Source of the DNA: Parascedosporium putredinis
Taxonomy: Eukaryota > Ascomycota > Sordariomycetes > Microascales > Microascaceae
DNA: 64,000 nucleotides
Direction: 5' to 3'
Assembly (NCBI GenBank): GCA_949357655.1
Contig: CASHTG010000017.1
Coordinates: forward strand, 1,240,001 to 1,304,000
Shown here: piece by piece, positions 35,462 through 47,592 of the stretch
How positions within the stretch are numbered: the first letter of the stretch is position 1
Layout of the letters: each line of letters opens with the position of its first letter
The notes under the pieces: model-generated
What the model saw: only the letters and a program-made list of their open reading frames with translations
The model's database searches: none
Told to the model about the DNA's origin: nothing
Program-made: the position numbers and the translations under genes

Positions 35462-38400
35462 AAGAGACTCTTCATTTGTCTTTTCTTGTGTACGGAAATG
35501 GGAACTAATCAACTATATCATGCTTTGTTTTATTTTACAATTTATTATTATCGCCAATTGATAATACATTTTTTCCTTGCTTTCCCGCAGTCTCTCCTTT
35601 TCTCTACTTTCGAGGGCCTTCCCTCTCTCCACTGTCTAACTAGACTCTGTAGGAGACCTCACAGGCCATCAAGTGCACTCGTTGTAATCATCCCGGGCAA
35701 AGAGAAGATGAAGAAAAAGCTGGAAATAAATAAACAAATAACACCACGCTCTTCTCTCCTCCATCGTCTCAGCCCAGCCGACACGCGGGATCTCGAACAA
35801 ATGTGCGCGGTATGGGCGTTTGCCACGTCACACGCATAGCAACACACAAAGGGAATGATTCTCGGCCTCGGCTTCTCGGGAGGCGTCATCTAGAAGGACA
35901 GAGGAGGAAAATTGAAGAAAAACCCCGTCCCCTCCGAAAAAAGGCCATTTCCCATGACCCGACGTTTGAAAGTGTTTGGTCCACTCGCTCGCGCCGAACC
36001 GCCCCCGGTCGTTCTGGCGGTAATAGGAGGAAGGGGGCCAAAAGCAAGAGAGCCGGCACTCAGCCGACGCGAAAATCCACTAATCCACTAGTTGAGACAA
36101 AAACTGGCTTCTGTTTGCTTCCATCCCGTCTTCAAGGAAGCCTCTTCTGCACGCCAATCATCCTTTTGTTCTTCCTTTTTTTTTTTTTTCTTTCTTCTAC
36201 TTTTTTTCTTCTTCTTTTCACTCTTGCCTCGTACTTGACTTGTGCCCACCCATTCATTCCCCGGCCCGGTCCAAGGTGGGCCACTGGCATTTCGTTGTCT
36301 CATGCCCCCAATCAAGTGGTGTGCCAAGCTTGGATTGACAGCTCATCTGTCGATTGGTTGGCCAATCGCTACGTCACCTCGCTACCCGTTGCCGGGCAAC
36401 CACGCACACGAACGCGTAAAGCAAAAGATTGTGTGAAGAAGCTCTGTCTGCCTAGCTCAGGTTTCCCGAGGTGCAAATTGGCTGAAATAGATCAGGCGAG
36501 ATGGATTGATTCCGATCCGCATTCCTCGCGTCTCCCTCTCTTTCGTCCTGGACTCTTCACCCACAGAACACGTCGGCGGTTAACAGATGGGATAGCTGGG
36601 AAAATACCACTCGAGCGAAATGAGCATCAATGTGGGTGAGCGGGTAAGCATGCCAGTGAATCACTTTGGAGGTGGATTCGTACAGAATGAAGGGGGAAGA
36701 TCCTTGCAAGCGAAGACTTGGATCAACGTTTTCGTCTTCGAATGTGACGGGCAGCCGCCCGTCTCAAATTGGTGGGGAGGTCCAGCACCATTCGAGCAGC
36801 ATCTTTCCGTGTCGGGAAAAACAGGTCACATGGCAGTTGCCTCTCGAACCCAAGAGACACGATTGGAGCACAAGGGAGACCCCACGGCGACCGAGACCCT
36901 TGAAGAAAAGCCAAACGGGGGAAGCTTGCCAAATTGGTGGCTGATGGAAGAGCCCGGTTTCGCTGCCACCCCTGCTCAAGGGAGTGTGCCAAAATGAGTG
37001 TGGTGGGATTGGGCCGGGCAGACAACGAGGAAATCCAGGGATTGGCAGGAATGGGATCATCTCCCTCCCTCTCTCTGGCTTGGATATCGACACTCGAAGA
37101 TAACACGAAGGAGGGGATCCGCGAGAAGGGAGGCGACAAGAGTGAAGAGGATTGAAAAACAAAAACACGACCGACTCGCGCATGTACATGATAGTGTGCG
37201 AAAAAAGTACCGGATTGTGCGGGGTATTTGATCGAGGGCTCCTATCATTGATCGCTTGCCTTCTGCTTCCCCTTGCCTCACATGCATGATACATGCTTGA
37301 GGCTTGAGCGTGACATGTCGTCAACGACTCTTGCAGGCAGGACGCCGCGCGAGGATGCCAATGCAGAGCCGCCTTCAGGAGAAAAAAACACACGTGTACA
37401 CATACCCACAACAAAAAGAACCTCTCAAGAGAGGAAAACCAGAGAAAGAAGAAATATGGCCCAAAAATGGAGGCATGGGAAGAGAACGCTTGGGGCTGTG
37501 CCACTCACCAAGCACCAGATAGTCCATCAAATCTGGCGGTTCCCTGGCGCACCGGAGACAGGGATGCTACCACCTTGTTGGAGAGTTGACGGTGGCCATC
37601 AATCCGATTCTCAAAGCTACAAAGGTTGAACAATAGTGATGATGAACCTCTCTCAATCCGGCCCTTCCCGCAATGAACCTGCTGCAGACCGAAAGAGGTT
37701 TGTAACTATTATTAGGAGTAGGTGGGGGTAGCGGGAGCGTTTCATGGCGGTTGAGAAAGAAAGGAAAGAAGAAAAAAAAAAGGAAAGAAAAAAAGGCTAC
37801 TATTACAGTGAGAAGCGAAGGGATCTGCCTGGCTCATCTGCCGTAAATAGCGAGGTAGCTCCCGCGAAAAGTGGTTAGCATCGACCGGGAACGCGTGTGA
37901 GATGGATTATATGGACGCCATCCTTGCTGCAAGAAGGATTGGTTGGAATGTACGAAGTACGCTCTCTCTTGCGTGTTTGGTGAAAACAATTGACTGATGA
38001 TGAAGCAATGATGGATCTGGAATCGTGGATGTGCTGGCCGGAGCAAGTTCGACAGCCCCCACAGGCTCCTAGACCTGATCCGTCACGCTTCATTGACCAG
38101 CTCGAGTGATTCCATGACCAACCCCCACAACACCCCCTGCAAAATCTGCAGAGGCAACCACTAATTGGGCGCTGGGTGCTTCTGCAATGGGAAAGACCAC
38201 GGCTTGTCTGGTGCTGCGGTGCGGTGCTCTTGGGCTGGTGGATCCGGTCTGGCGACTAGTTTGATGGTGCAAGCCTTAATCATTCGTCGGGGCCCCTCCC
38301 GCCTGCCGTGCCCACCCAGCTCTTTCCCAACCCAACCCCATTGCCCCAGCGCCCCTTCCGCCCCGTCAAAATCTGGCCCGATTTGTCCCAAAGTAAACAA

Positions 38401-39080
38401 CCGCCCCCGGAAGGTACATCCACATCAGCAATAACCACGAGGTTTTCTCTCTCCCCTTTTTCCCCCTTCCCCTTTGCTCCCCAATTTTTTTCCCCAACCA
38501 CAACTCATCGTACCCACTCTACATGTTTTTCAAATATCGAGACCGAATCATCCTGAGCAAGCAGAGCCTTCGTCGAACAAGATTTCCCTGACAAGGCGAC
38601 CGTCCATCTTGCGAGCTACTAACCGTTTCCACATCATCAACTTGACTCGTACCACGATACCTTTTCACCATCTTGCCCTTGTACGCCATCACCATCGGCT
38701 GGTCTGAGCTCCCTCGCCGGGAGAGACCTTTTACCCCTATCAAACCAGCGCTTCGTTTGGCTTCTCGCAACTCCTTTCTGACCGAGTCCTGCATAGCTTT
38801 TGGAGCCCGGCGTTTTTCTTCTCTTTTCTCTTTTCTCTTTTTGCTGTCTGCTTGTGAGTATCGACCTCCTCGACAACCTATTGTCTTGGGTCAGCCCATC
38901 AGGGCCCCAAGTGATGCTGCGCCAGCGACTGACTGCATGACCTCGCCGACAAGGTTACCTCACGATCTCGCCAATGGCCGACACGGCATCACGATAGACT
39001 GTCTTCCATCACACGCACACCTGCTCAATACGCCAGTCCAATCTACCTTCGAGTGTCAAGCAGACGGGATAGCCCCCGGA
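35462..39080. other. Intergenic, no gene seen
   Basis: About 3.6 kb with no recognisable coding sequence. A pyrimidine tract lies near 36170-36230, and the stretch from 38430 to about 39080 is a C/T-rich presumed promoter and leader of the next gene. An open frame extends upstream of the chosen ATG at 39081 but lacks conserved character. Confidence 0.5.
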
Positions 39081-41315
39081 ATGAGCCAGCCTCCCCCGCC
39101 TCCGCCCCATGGCGAGGTACCGAAATCCTCGGGCTTGCCGCCCGGGAAATACGATATCTTTGTGATACCACAGCACTCGGCCGGCTCGGGGTTTCTCTAT
39201 CTGCCTTCCCTTCAGCCCAACATCAATAGCTTTGCTGCAGGGTTTGCTAGCGCCTTAATAATGGTGGCCATGTTTCAGAGTATGGCCCCTGCCTTCCAAA
39301 CGTGGTGGAGTGGTTTCCAGGGTATGGGAAACATGGGAATGGCCATGTTGATGGTTGCCATCGGTGTTGGGGCCTGGGCCTTGGGCAGAACGCAACAAGA
39401 CCAGCCAGCCCCTCCCCGGCCGGAGCCCACCGGCCCTGGCAACATGGGAGGTGGTAGCTCGTCTGGAGGTTACCACGGCGCAGCGCCGAACCCGGGGCCG
39501 CAGCCAAATCCCGGCCCTCCTCCGCCTCCCCCACCTCATAGCGAGCCTCCTCCTAATCCGGGCCCGCCGCCCGGCCCAACTCCCGGCGCTGAACGACCCA
39601 AATCTTCCTGGCAGAGAACCCAGTCGGGACCTCCACCAAAAGCTGGGCCGTCGAAGCCAGACAACTCCAAGGGGTCCTGGGAGAAGGCTCGAGAAGAAAC
39701 GAGGCGGCGTGAAGAGGAACGAAAAGCCAAGGAAGAAGAACAGAAGCGCAAAGACGACGCTGCCAAAAAGCTTCGAGAGCAGCGTGAAAGGGAGGCCAAG
39801 GAACGAGAGCGGCGGGAGAGGGAAGCCCGTGAACGTAGAGAGAGGCTCGAAGCTGAACGGCGGGAGAGAATGGAGGCTGAAAGACGCGAAAAGGAATTGC
39901 GGGAGAAGCTTGAGCAGGAGCGCCTGGTGAGGAAAAGCTGCAAAGGGAAAAGAAGAACGCGATCGTATAGATAGGGTCGAGCGAGAAAAGCTCGAGAAGC
40001 TTGAGCGCGATAGGGTAGAGAGATTAGCACGGGAACAGACGCAACGAGAAGCGCGAGAAAGAGAGGCGAGAGAGGCGAGAGAGAGGGAAGCCAAAGCGGC
40101 AAGAGAGGCTAGGGAGAGAGAAGTGCAAGAAGCTAGAGAAAGAGAGGCAAGAGAGGCTCGGGAAAGGGAAGCGAGAGAAGTTAGAGAGAAGGCGGCGAGG
40201 GAAGCCAGGGAAAAGCAGCTGGAGCAAATGCGAAAGAGAGAAGAAGAGGATGCCAAGGCCTCCAAAAGGCAAGTACCTACGCCTACTCGGGCGTGGGGGA
40301 GAAGATCAATCCGTGGCCAAACGGGAAACCTACACCCAGTACCACGGCTCCTCCGTCTCCTTCAACGCCATCGCATCCATATCCACCATCAAATCCAAAT
40401 CCAGCACCATCCACCGTCTTTACCAGTCCTAACAGCGAGAAGCGGCCGCCAGCACCGTCCGTCAACACATTTACAGGCACCGACAACGAGACCACGTACT
40501 CCTACCGACCCTACGATCAACCGAAGCAGCCCAGAAGGAAGAACTCGTTTTCAGAATTCTCTGAAACGTCATGGGCCCCCTCGCACACGACCGCGAAAAC
40601 CTCGCCCCCGCCCTCCATGCGGGGCCGTACACGACTACAGATCCCGACAAAATCGTTATTAAGGCTGTCTACCTCTTCATGAACCAGTTCTCCAAGACAC
40701 CCGCCAGCCAGCTCGTGTCTGGCATTGGCACCGTCACGGATGGACTGATTCTGAGGATCACGACAGAGGGTCTCTTCATCGACGATGACGTCAGGGTGTG
40801 CCACAGCGCGAATGGGACGTCAAGGCCTGGACACTGAAACAGGCCGAGGTATGGTGCCCCCGCACTGTTTAACTCCATCTCCCCAGACCCCAAGCGGTGC
40901 GAATACCAGCTCCCCCAACGTACTCCGCAAAATGGCTGGTCAGCGCTTTCAAGACCGAGGCGCATCCAAGATCCTCTCAGGCGACGACGCAGACCTATAT
41001 CTCTCGGAGATGCTGCGTGCCTGCAAGGATTGCTGCCGCCTCGGTCTTTGTGAGGCAACTTTTAAAGGTACTAACATCCCATCTCCGACGGGGCAGACTG
41101 GAGAATGGAAACCCAAAGGTCTCCACGTTCTCCGAGCCACGATTCGCGATCAAGAAGGCAAGAGGTACATGTTTGTCCTCAACGAGGAAGAGAGCTGGAA
41201 GGTGGCGGTGGGTTTGCAGCGGCTCCGTCGAGGCACGCAAGCCAGGGCATTGGGCATTAGCGGGATGAGTAGCGCAGAGATGAGGGGTTCGCTCGAATTG
41301 CTGGGCTGGATATGA
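39081..41315 (+). CDS. Membrane-anchored protein with long charged helix and conserved C-terminal domain (six frame breaks)
   Basis: I recognise this as a conserved Pezizomycotina protein of unknown function. From the ATG at 39081 (MSQPPPPPPHGEVPK) it has a short Pro-rich start, a conserved segment with YDIFVIPQHSAGSGFLYLP, and two hydrophobic stretches at about residues 50-65 and 80-100 likely to span a membrane. A Pro/Gly-rich linker follows, then about 200 residues of almost pure Arg/Glu/Ala/Lys (repeats of REAREREA) predicted to be a long helix. After a Ser/Pro/Thr linker comes a C-terminal globular domain with TDPDKIVIKAVYLFM, EGLFIDDDVR, EWKPKGLHVLRATIRDQ and LELLGWI at the end. Breaks lie at 39927-39931, 39948-39951, 40264-40267, 40621-40624, 40794-40796 and 40857-40861. 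One base at each restores 746 residues. The upstream ATG at 38673 is less likely. Confidence 0.85.
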
Positions 41316-42740
41316 CTGCATGGCAGATCCGACGCTAAACGCGCACCACCAAAAGAATCCCGACAGTCTCACGAGCCGTCGCGGACTCTCTCTCGACTTC
41401 TATCTACCCCACAATGGCGAACACCGGCAACTCCCGGGCGGCGTCATGCTTTCGGCCCACGCTGCTTGGTCGCAACCTTACCCACCTTGTTCTCCACTCC
41501 CCTCGCCCCTGGATACTGAGCATAATCCATCCATGTTGGGAGGTGTTTTGCGCCTACCCTTTCCCAGACCCTTTCGTGGGTCCCAATCCACGCCGCCGGT
41601 GTTGGGTTGGCGAGCAACCTTGGTCACAACGACACTGGAATTATTTCCGTTTCCGTCTCGGTCCCGTCACACCAAACCAAAATCATTCATCGCTTCTCCC
41701 TTCCCAACAAGCCGCGCAGATTCGGTGGGGCGGGCAACAACTGCAACGACTACCACAACAACAACAACAACAACAACAATAGCATTCACCTACACCACAC
41801 CAACTCACCCATTTGATGTTTGATTTTTTCCACTTTCGGCATTGTTCCAGCGACACTTTGTGATTTAGAAAGAAAGAGGGGTTTAAAAGCACGTCAGCCA
41901 TAGATCACTTGATTTGCGTTGGGTTTTTGGGCCCCATATGGTTCTTTCTGGTTTCTTGTTCTTCTTTTCTCGCTTGGGCGGTGGAGCGAAACCTCATCGC
42001 TTCACTCCCACCATTCCGGTCGCATGTTATGGCCGGCCAACACCCCGTTGTCCGCTCTGGACAATCATGAATCCCTGTGCCCGGGCTCAGTTTCGCCCGG
42101 AGCATTCAAATGAAGTAGATACCTTAGATTGAGCTTGCAGGATGGGGGATCTGAGATGTGTTATGAATACAACATGAAGAAATTTTAATGCCTTATACGC
42201 TTTTGCCATTGAACCAGCTGTTACGTAAATCTTGGCCGCATTGTGTTGTTACATATATATAGTGCTGTGGACACAGGCCTTCCTGTCCAGCAACATTGAA
42301 GCTTTTCACACGCACCTGCAGAAGCTCGCGTCTACGGCACCACGCTCAGGCAGGCAGAAAAGTTGCCGGCGCGTCTAAGGATGTCGGAAACGGGCAGACA
42401 CTAACACAAGCGACGACATTTTCGCTGTGAAGGTAACTGTAGGGGTAACTATCGGAGGGCCAACGCGTCCGTCCATAATAGCGGCAAGTATTATTGCCTG
42501 CCTCACTTCTTCAGGCTATAGCACATTGGAGTGTTTTACGTGGTTAACAGATGTGATAGATGAAGCATACTGAGAGAAGAGCACGGTGGAAGAACAAGAC
42601 GGCGCTTGGCCGGGCCAGAAATTGCATCCTTACAAAATACAGCATGATTTGTATATCAGTGTTACCTTAGGTTTCAATGACTAACGGTATTGGTGCCAGG
42701 CGTAAGAGGGACAGAGGTGTTCGTCGGCAGTCAGGGGGTA
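41316..42740. other. Intergenic, no gene seen
   Basis: 3' flank of the preceding gene with an ACA trinucleotide repeat at 41754-41779. The remainder is without supported features. Confidence 0.5.
41754..41779. repeat. (ACA)n trinucleotide repeat
   Basis: About eight ACA/CAA units. Confidence 0.9.
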
Positions 42741-43014
42741 CTACTGAAGCTGTCTTGGTTTCTGCTCATCTCCATTTGGCCCCTTGTCCTTCTCTGCCGC
42801 CTCGGCATCCCCTGGCTGGGAACCCATCATGGCGAGGGGCAACGTCCTGGCTGCTTCGTTGGCGGTCCTGCCGCTCAGCAGTGGCGGCGCGAGCCTGATC
42901 AAACTTGAGGGTCTCGGCGGCGGCTCTTTGGGCGTCGGCCGTGCATGACTTGTTATTCGCGACGTTTTGGTGTACGTACGAGGGTACGAAACCACCAGGT
43001 CGTCCGGGCACCAT
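42741..43014 (-). CDS. Possible small protein of unknown function (one frame break)
   Basis: Two minus-strand frames with coding-like codon use (many C-ending codons) abut here. The first gives MVPGRPGGFVPSYVHQNV from the ATG at 43014, then a run of Ala-rich helix. The second gives an acidic, hydrophilic tail (AMMGSQPGDAEAAEKDKG) ending at TAG 42741. They join near 42860-42872 if two bases are missing, for about 91 residues. Same-frame sequence continues upstream of the ATG (PLLGTRYAE), so a longer N-terminus with an intron is possible. I do not recognise the family. Confidence 0.4.
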
Positions 43015-46000
43015 TTCCGCGTATCTCGTGCCGAGTAGAGGGTGGTTGGCGGAGGGGCGGGGTTTTTGGTTTTGTTGGACGAGCGCCGGTTTCAATCGTA
43101 GGGGAGATGGCGCGACGAGTCGGTGTGAGTGGGTGTAGACCGCTTTGAAGATGGATGCTATGGGAAGAGATTAGCCCATTCTGACTATTTTGGGGGAAGG
43201 GAAAGGAAACGAGATAGGCCATCATTCATCGCGATCACGTACCCAAGTTTTGATCTCTATTTAGCTATAAGGACAGGGGCGACAGGTTGTGGTCGCCGTT
43301 TTTGTTACCTCACTAAGCAGTCGATAATGACGAGGGGAAGGCGGGTATGACATAGATATATTAGGCTACCTTGTGCTAGGTGGCCTTGCAACTTTCGGAA
43401 AGAAATCACAAAAAGCCTTGAAGCAAAAGGAATCAAGCAACGGACAAGCTAGGTTCTCCCCAAAAATTGAGGGAAGCAAAACACCGTGTAAGAGGATGAA
43501 GGTTCGGGAAAAGTTTCCACTTGACGTGAGCGCTTTTCGTTTTGAAAGAGTTTTTCCTCAACCTCAAAAGTTTCGAGGCACCACATGCTACAAACTTTGG
43601 AAAGAGCCACCGTGGAGTGCGGAAAGGACGATGCCGCGAGTCGGCCGGGGGTTCCTTCCGCCCCAAGACAGCGTTAACGCGGGTTTCAAGCGCCGAGGAA
43701 GGTGGCACCGCCGTCCCTGCGCCCAAAAGGAAAGATCCTGAGCCAGTTCCTTTGACTCTTTGTTCAATACTTGTGCGGCCTGAAATTGCGGATTGGCATA
43801 GCCGTCGTGCGCCGCGTGAAGCTAATTCCAACAGCCGCCATGGCGCCAGGTCGTCCAGGTGTTAGTCATGGCCCCATAGCGTCTTCGAGAAGGGGAGCTC
43901 GAAGGTCAAACGATGCATGCGAAACGAGGCAGAGGAGAGTCAAGAAGCAAGCTACAGAGGCAGGAAGGTCGGGAGGTTGGTTCGACAGGCGTGCGTGGGG
44001 CATTTTGTAGTTTGGTGCCAAGCGCGATCTGAGAAGAAGGGGGAAAAAAGGAAAGAAGAAAATAAGAGCACGTCTCCACCCGCGAGAATGAGCCCACAAG
44101 TCATCGTGCACCGATCCTCACGATGCCTCAAGTTGCCGGCGATCGGGCCAGAGAGCCTAGGGGACGGCCCAGTTTGATGGGGGAGAGTGAGTAAGTGCCA
44201 AAATTGGGGAGGGCCCTTCGTTCGTCCGATCTCAGCGGGCCTCAACTCCCATGAATCGTGCGGTTTTCCCCCATAAAGGCCGAGCACGCGCCTCTGCTTT
44301 CCCATTCCGGTCTCCGGGAACGAAATGCCAAGCCAATCATTTCCGCCGTGTCGGTCCAAAACGGCTGCACACAATAAAACGTCGGTGGAGTGGGGTCGGT
44401 GCACTAATACCTACGCAACTACGGTACGATACGGCAACGTTAAATACTCCCGCCCGGTGGGGCATTGGGGGCCACTTGACTGAATCGAGAGGTAGAGACG
44501 GAGCGAGAGCAAGGAAAGCGCAAGAGAGAGAGAGCCGGAAAGAGAGCGACTGGGAGAGAACCCGCCAGAGGGAGGAAAGGGGGACGCACAAATTGGATGC
44601 CTCTGGAAATCAGCTTAGGGGCATTTGCCCTTGTGTAACACGAAACGAGACAACAACCCGGTACGCCAGATTCGCGGAGATGATGTTCACTACTCTCTTG
44701 AAAACTGCTCTGGATGCAGCCCCACGACAAGGAGACCGCTTCCCCACCAGAGTGCGCGGACGGTGCGTGATGCATTAGCTCAGTCAACCCCTCGGTGCTG
44801 CGACTCGAATGTTTAGAACGTCTTTTGTAACGATGTGTAATAATCAGTTAGCAGAAGCAACGACTCGCGGCAACGCATCAGACGCATCGCACGGTCGACT
44901 ACTGCCAACTCTCTACAACGGTATACACGCCAACGTTGGGGTTCCCAGAGAGCGCTTAAGTACTTCGTAGAAACGAAAAAAGGAAGAAAACACAAGGGAG
45001 GGTCTTTTCTTCCACCCCCTCTAGATGGGAATACGCCAGCCCAGGTCCGTTCCGCTCAGCTAGTTCACCTTCCATCCTCGCGAGCTGGTGTCACTGAACT
45101 GGGCCCCCGAGAGTGAGGCCCCTCTGTCAACATCGCGGTTGGGACATCACGTCCAGGCATCCATATGGTACGAGACTCCCTTCTGTAACACACACCTTTA
45201 TACGCACACACACACACACGCACAAGCGTCCACGCTAGAGTCACCGGCATCCGCACGAGTCGAGCATATATTCCCTCGATCACGAGTGGACTCCTAGCAG
45301 GGCGTGGGTGAAGAGGGAGTGGAGGGTGGCGACACGATGGGGTGTCTCAGTCTCTATCCCTGTAGCCTCATCTTCAAGGATTGATTCGCGGCGAAGCCAA
45401 GGCCACGATCACTAAGAATGGGAAACGATAGGCAGCAGGTGGAAAGAGGAGGAGGGGGATTTCCAAGAGCCACAGTACATGGAAGATGACGTGTGGTTGT
45501 CCCTAGCATCGATGGAGCACACAGCCTGGGCAAAAATAAATCGCTGGGGCTGTCTCTAGGGCTTCACGGCACAGGCTAGGGCCAAGGGGTTGGTGAAAAC
45601 ACGCGCGCACACGCACATACATGGGAGAAGGATGGGGGAGAGTGAGGGAGATGGATGGGTGGTGTATCCCACCCTCAACAGATCCAAGGCTCCACGCCTA
45701 GCACGGCAAACCACCCCCTCCCCCTTTTCTTTTTTTCTTTTTCTTTTTTTCTCTCCCTCCCCTCAACTCTCTCTCTCTCTCCCTATTTCTGATTGTGTGC
45801 GCCCAACCACACTCAGCTCAGCATGGGCAGAGCAAGAGACAACCTCAACGCCATGATTGGGGGTAAGGACCCGCCTGAAGGAGGGGAAAGTGCCGAGCCT
45901 GCGTAATCCCTGCATGAGGTCCTCCGTCCCTATTCGTGCCTTGTCTCAAAGAGGGGGGAACGAGTCGAGGTGGGAGGTGGCGAGCTGTAATAACCTTGCT

Positions 46001-46882
46001 CCCATCTGGGCGTCTGTAGAGTCCGATCCTATCACAATGCCGAGGACCCCTAGGTACAGTGAGGCTTATTTCCAGATCTTTCCGGTATGTAAGAGGTATG
46101 TAAAAGAGGGTCAAGATACCGGTACGTGATAGCCATTCTCCGAACGAGCTAGAGGCTATCAGAGCTCGCTCTCGTGGAGTGAAGAGTTAGAAGGTTGAGT
46201 AAGATTGGTATTCCAATGTTGACTTCTTGTCAATGTATCTACAGGGCCCGACCTTATTTCCTCGCCATAAACGCCCCTAGCCAGATCAACCACATCAGTC
46301 TTCGATGACGGGATCTTCTTTAGTGATGAGTGACAATGTAGGTTCAAGGGTCGGAGAAAGACATAGAAAAGGAGTGTAGCTATAGTAAGATGTAGAAGGA
46401 AGGAAAAGAGAAGACGAAAATGAAAAGATTTGAAAAAGTAAAACAAAACACACTAGATGCACCGTGGAAGGACAATACTTCTTGAGGCCAAAGGGTTACT
46501 CAAAGTTGGACTTTGACAAAAAGGAAATTCGACATGAGAGACTGGGGAGAAGGGTGAGACAACATCCTGTAGAGGGGGCGAGAGTTCATGCCACAGATAC
46601 GAAAGTGGAAGCATTTCTTAAAATATTCCATGGCAGCCAGCGGCCCATCTCAAAAGCGTGAACCCAATCTTAGGCAGGACTCGAGGGTACTGAATAACCT
46701 TGGTCTCTAAGTTTACGAAGGACAGAGCGCTCGTCGGATGCTAAAGTTGGGGGTAGAACACACTTGTAAGTCAATTATTCAAACCGTAGGGGGCGGGGAC
46801 GGGGAGGCACAGTGCCTTTTTGCATCTCTTGTTCCTCGTGATCTACAAAGAAAGGAAATTGAGGTGACATGGCCTCAATTTC
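43015..46882. other. Intergenic, no gene seen
   Basis: Nearly 4 kb without a supportable gene. It contains a CA microsatellite (45205-45219) and a pyrimidine tract (about 45710-45785). Confidence 0.5.
45205..45219. repeat. (CA)n microsatellite
   Basis: About seven CA units. Confidence 0.85.
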
Positions 46883-47592
46883 TTATGGAATAGAAGGTGC
46901 CGTATGCTCAGCTTGGGGGAGGGGACGGACATAACGGTGTGTGATTGTGGGGATATGAAGATGAACTCGACAAGTGGAATAATGCCAACTATTGTATAGG
47001 GGCAAGGGTCTTAACTCACATGGCCTTTGGCATGGCACATCAGCATCGCAGACCGCAAACATGCGGGTCTCAACTTGATCGACGAGAATCGCACCCTGCC
47101 CGCTAACGTAATCGACGCGGTAAACGTCGACACGGATTGAGTAGGTTCCCTCGTAGGCGATATTGAGGTCAGGAAACATGAAAGCGACTGGGTGGCCTGT
47201 GCTTGAGGAGGAGCGGCGTTGCTCGTCCAGGCCAACGGCGGCGGCAGAGAAGCTCCCGCCAAGCTGTTCGGGGACGGGGTTGCCCTCTGCGTCGAGCAAG
47301 ATAGCGGTGGCAAAGAGATAAGGGATATCATCCTCTGTAGTACCAGCAGGTCGGCCCTTCGCTATGACAGGCGGGTATAGTTTGGCCCCGCACGAGCTTG
47401 TGTTGGAGGTTGAACCCCAATATTGAACATGTTGGACCTGAAACTTTGGTTCGTTCTAGATGGCGGTAGCGCAGAAAGAGGGCGCCGTATGCTGTTACTG
47501 CTGTGGTTGTGGTTGTGGCTGTTGCTGCTGCTGCTGCTGCTTCCGCCTGTGCCTGACACTCGACTGGACCTCGAGGACCCCTTGGAAGGCAT
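46883..47592 (-). CDS. Compact velvet-domain protein (one frame break)
   Basis: Velvet proteins are fungus-specific DNA-binding regulators of development and secondary metabolism with an NF-kB-like fold. Exon 1 is 47592-47020 and exon 2 is 46911-46883, with a 108-nt intron (GTGAGT..AAG). The start MPSKGSSRSSRV is followed by a Ser/His/Asn-rich segment, then FNIGVQPPTQAR, YPPVIAKGRPAG, FATAILLDAEGN, FMFPDLNIAYEGTYSIRVDVYRV and ETRMFAVCDADVPCQRP, which is the velvet core to its usual end. The frames join at 47386-47389 with one missing G (coding strand), giving 200 residues. It is shorter than VeA, VelB or VosA and is nearly all domain. I cannot place it in a subfamily with certainty, and the exon 2 acceptor is tentative. 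Confidence 0.85.

Noticed and set aside
45823..45860. Possible first exon (MGRARDNLNAMIG followed by GTAAGG) after a pyrimidine leader
   Set aside because: No convincing downstream exon continues the frame, so the resemblance to a gene start is unsupported.
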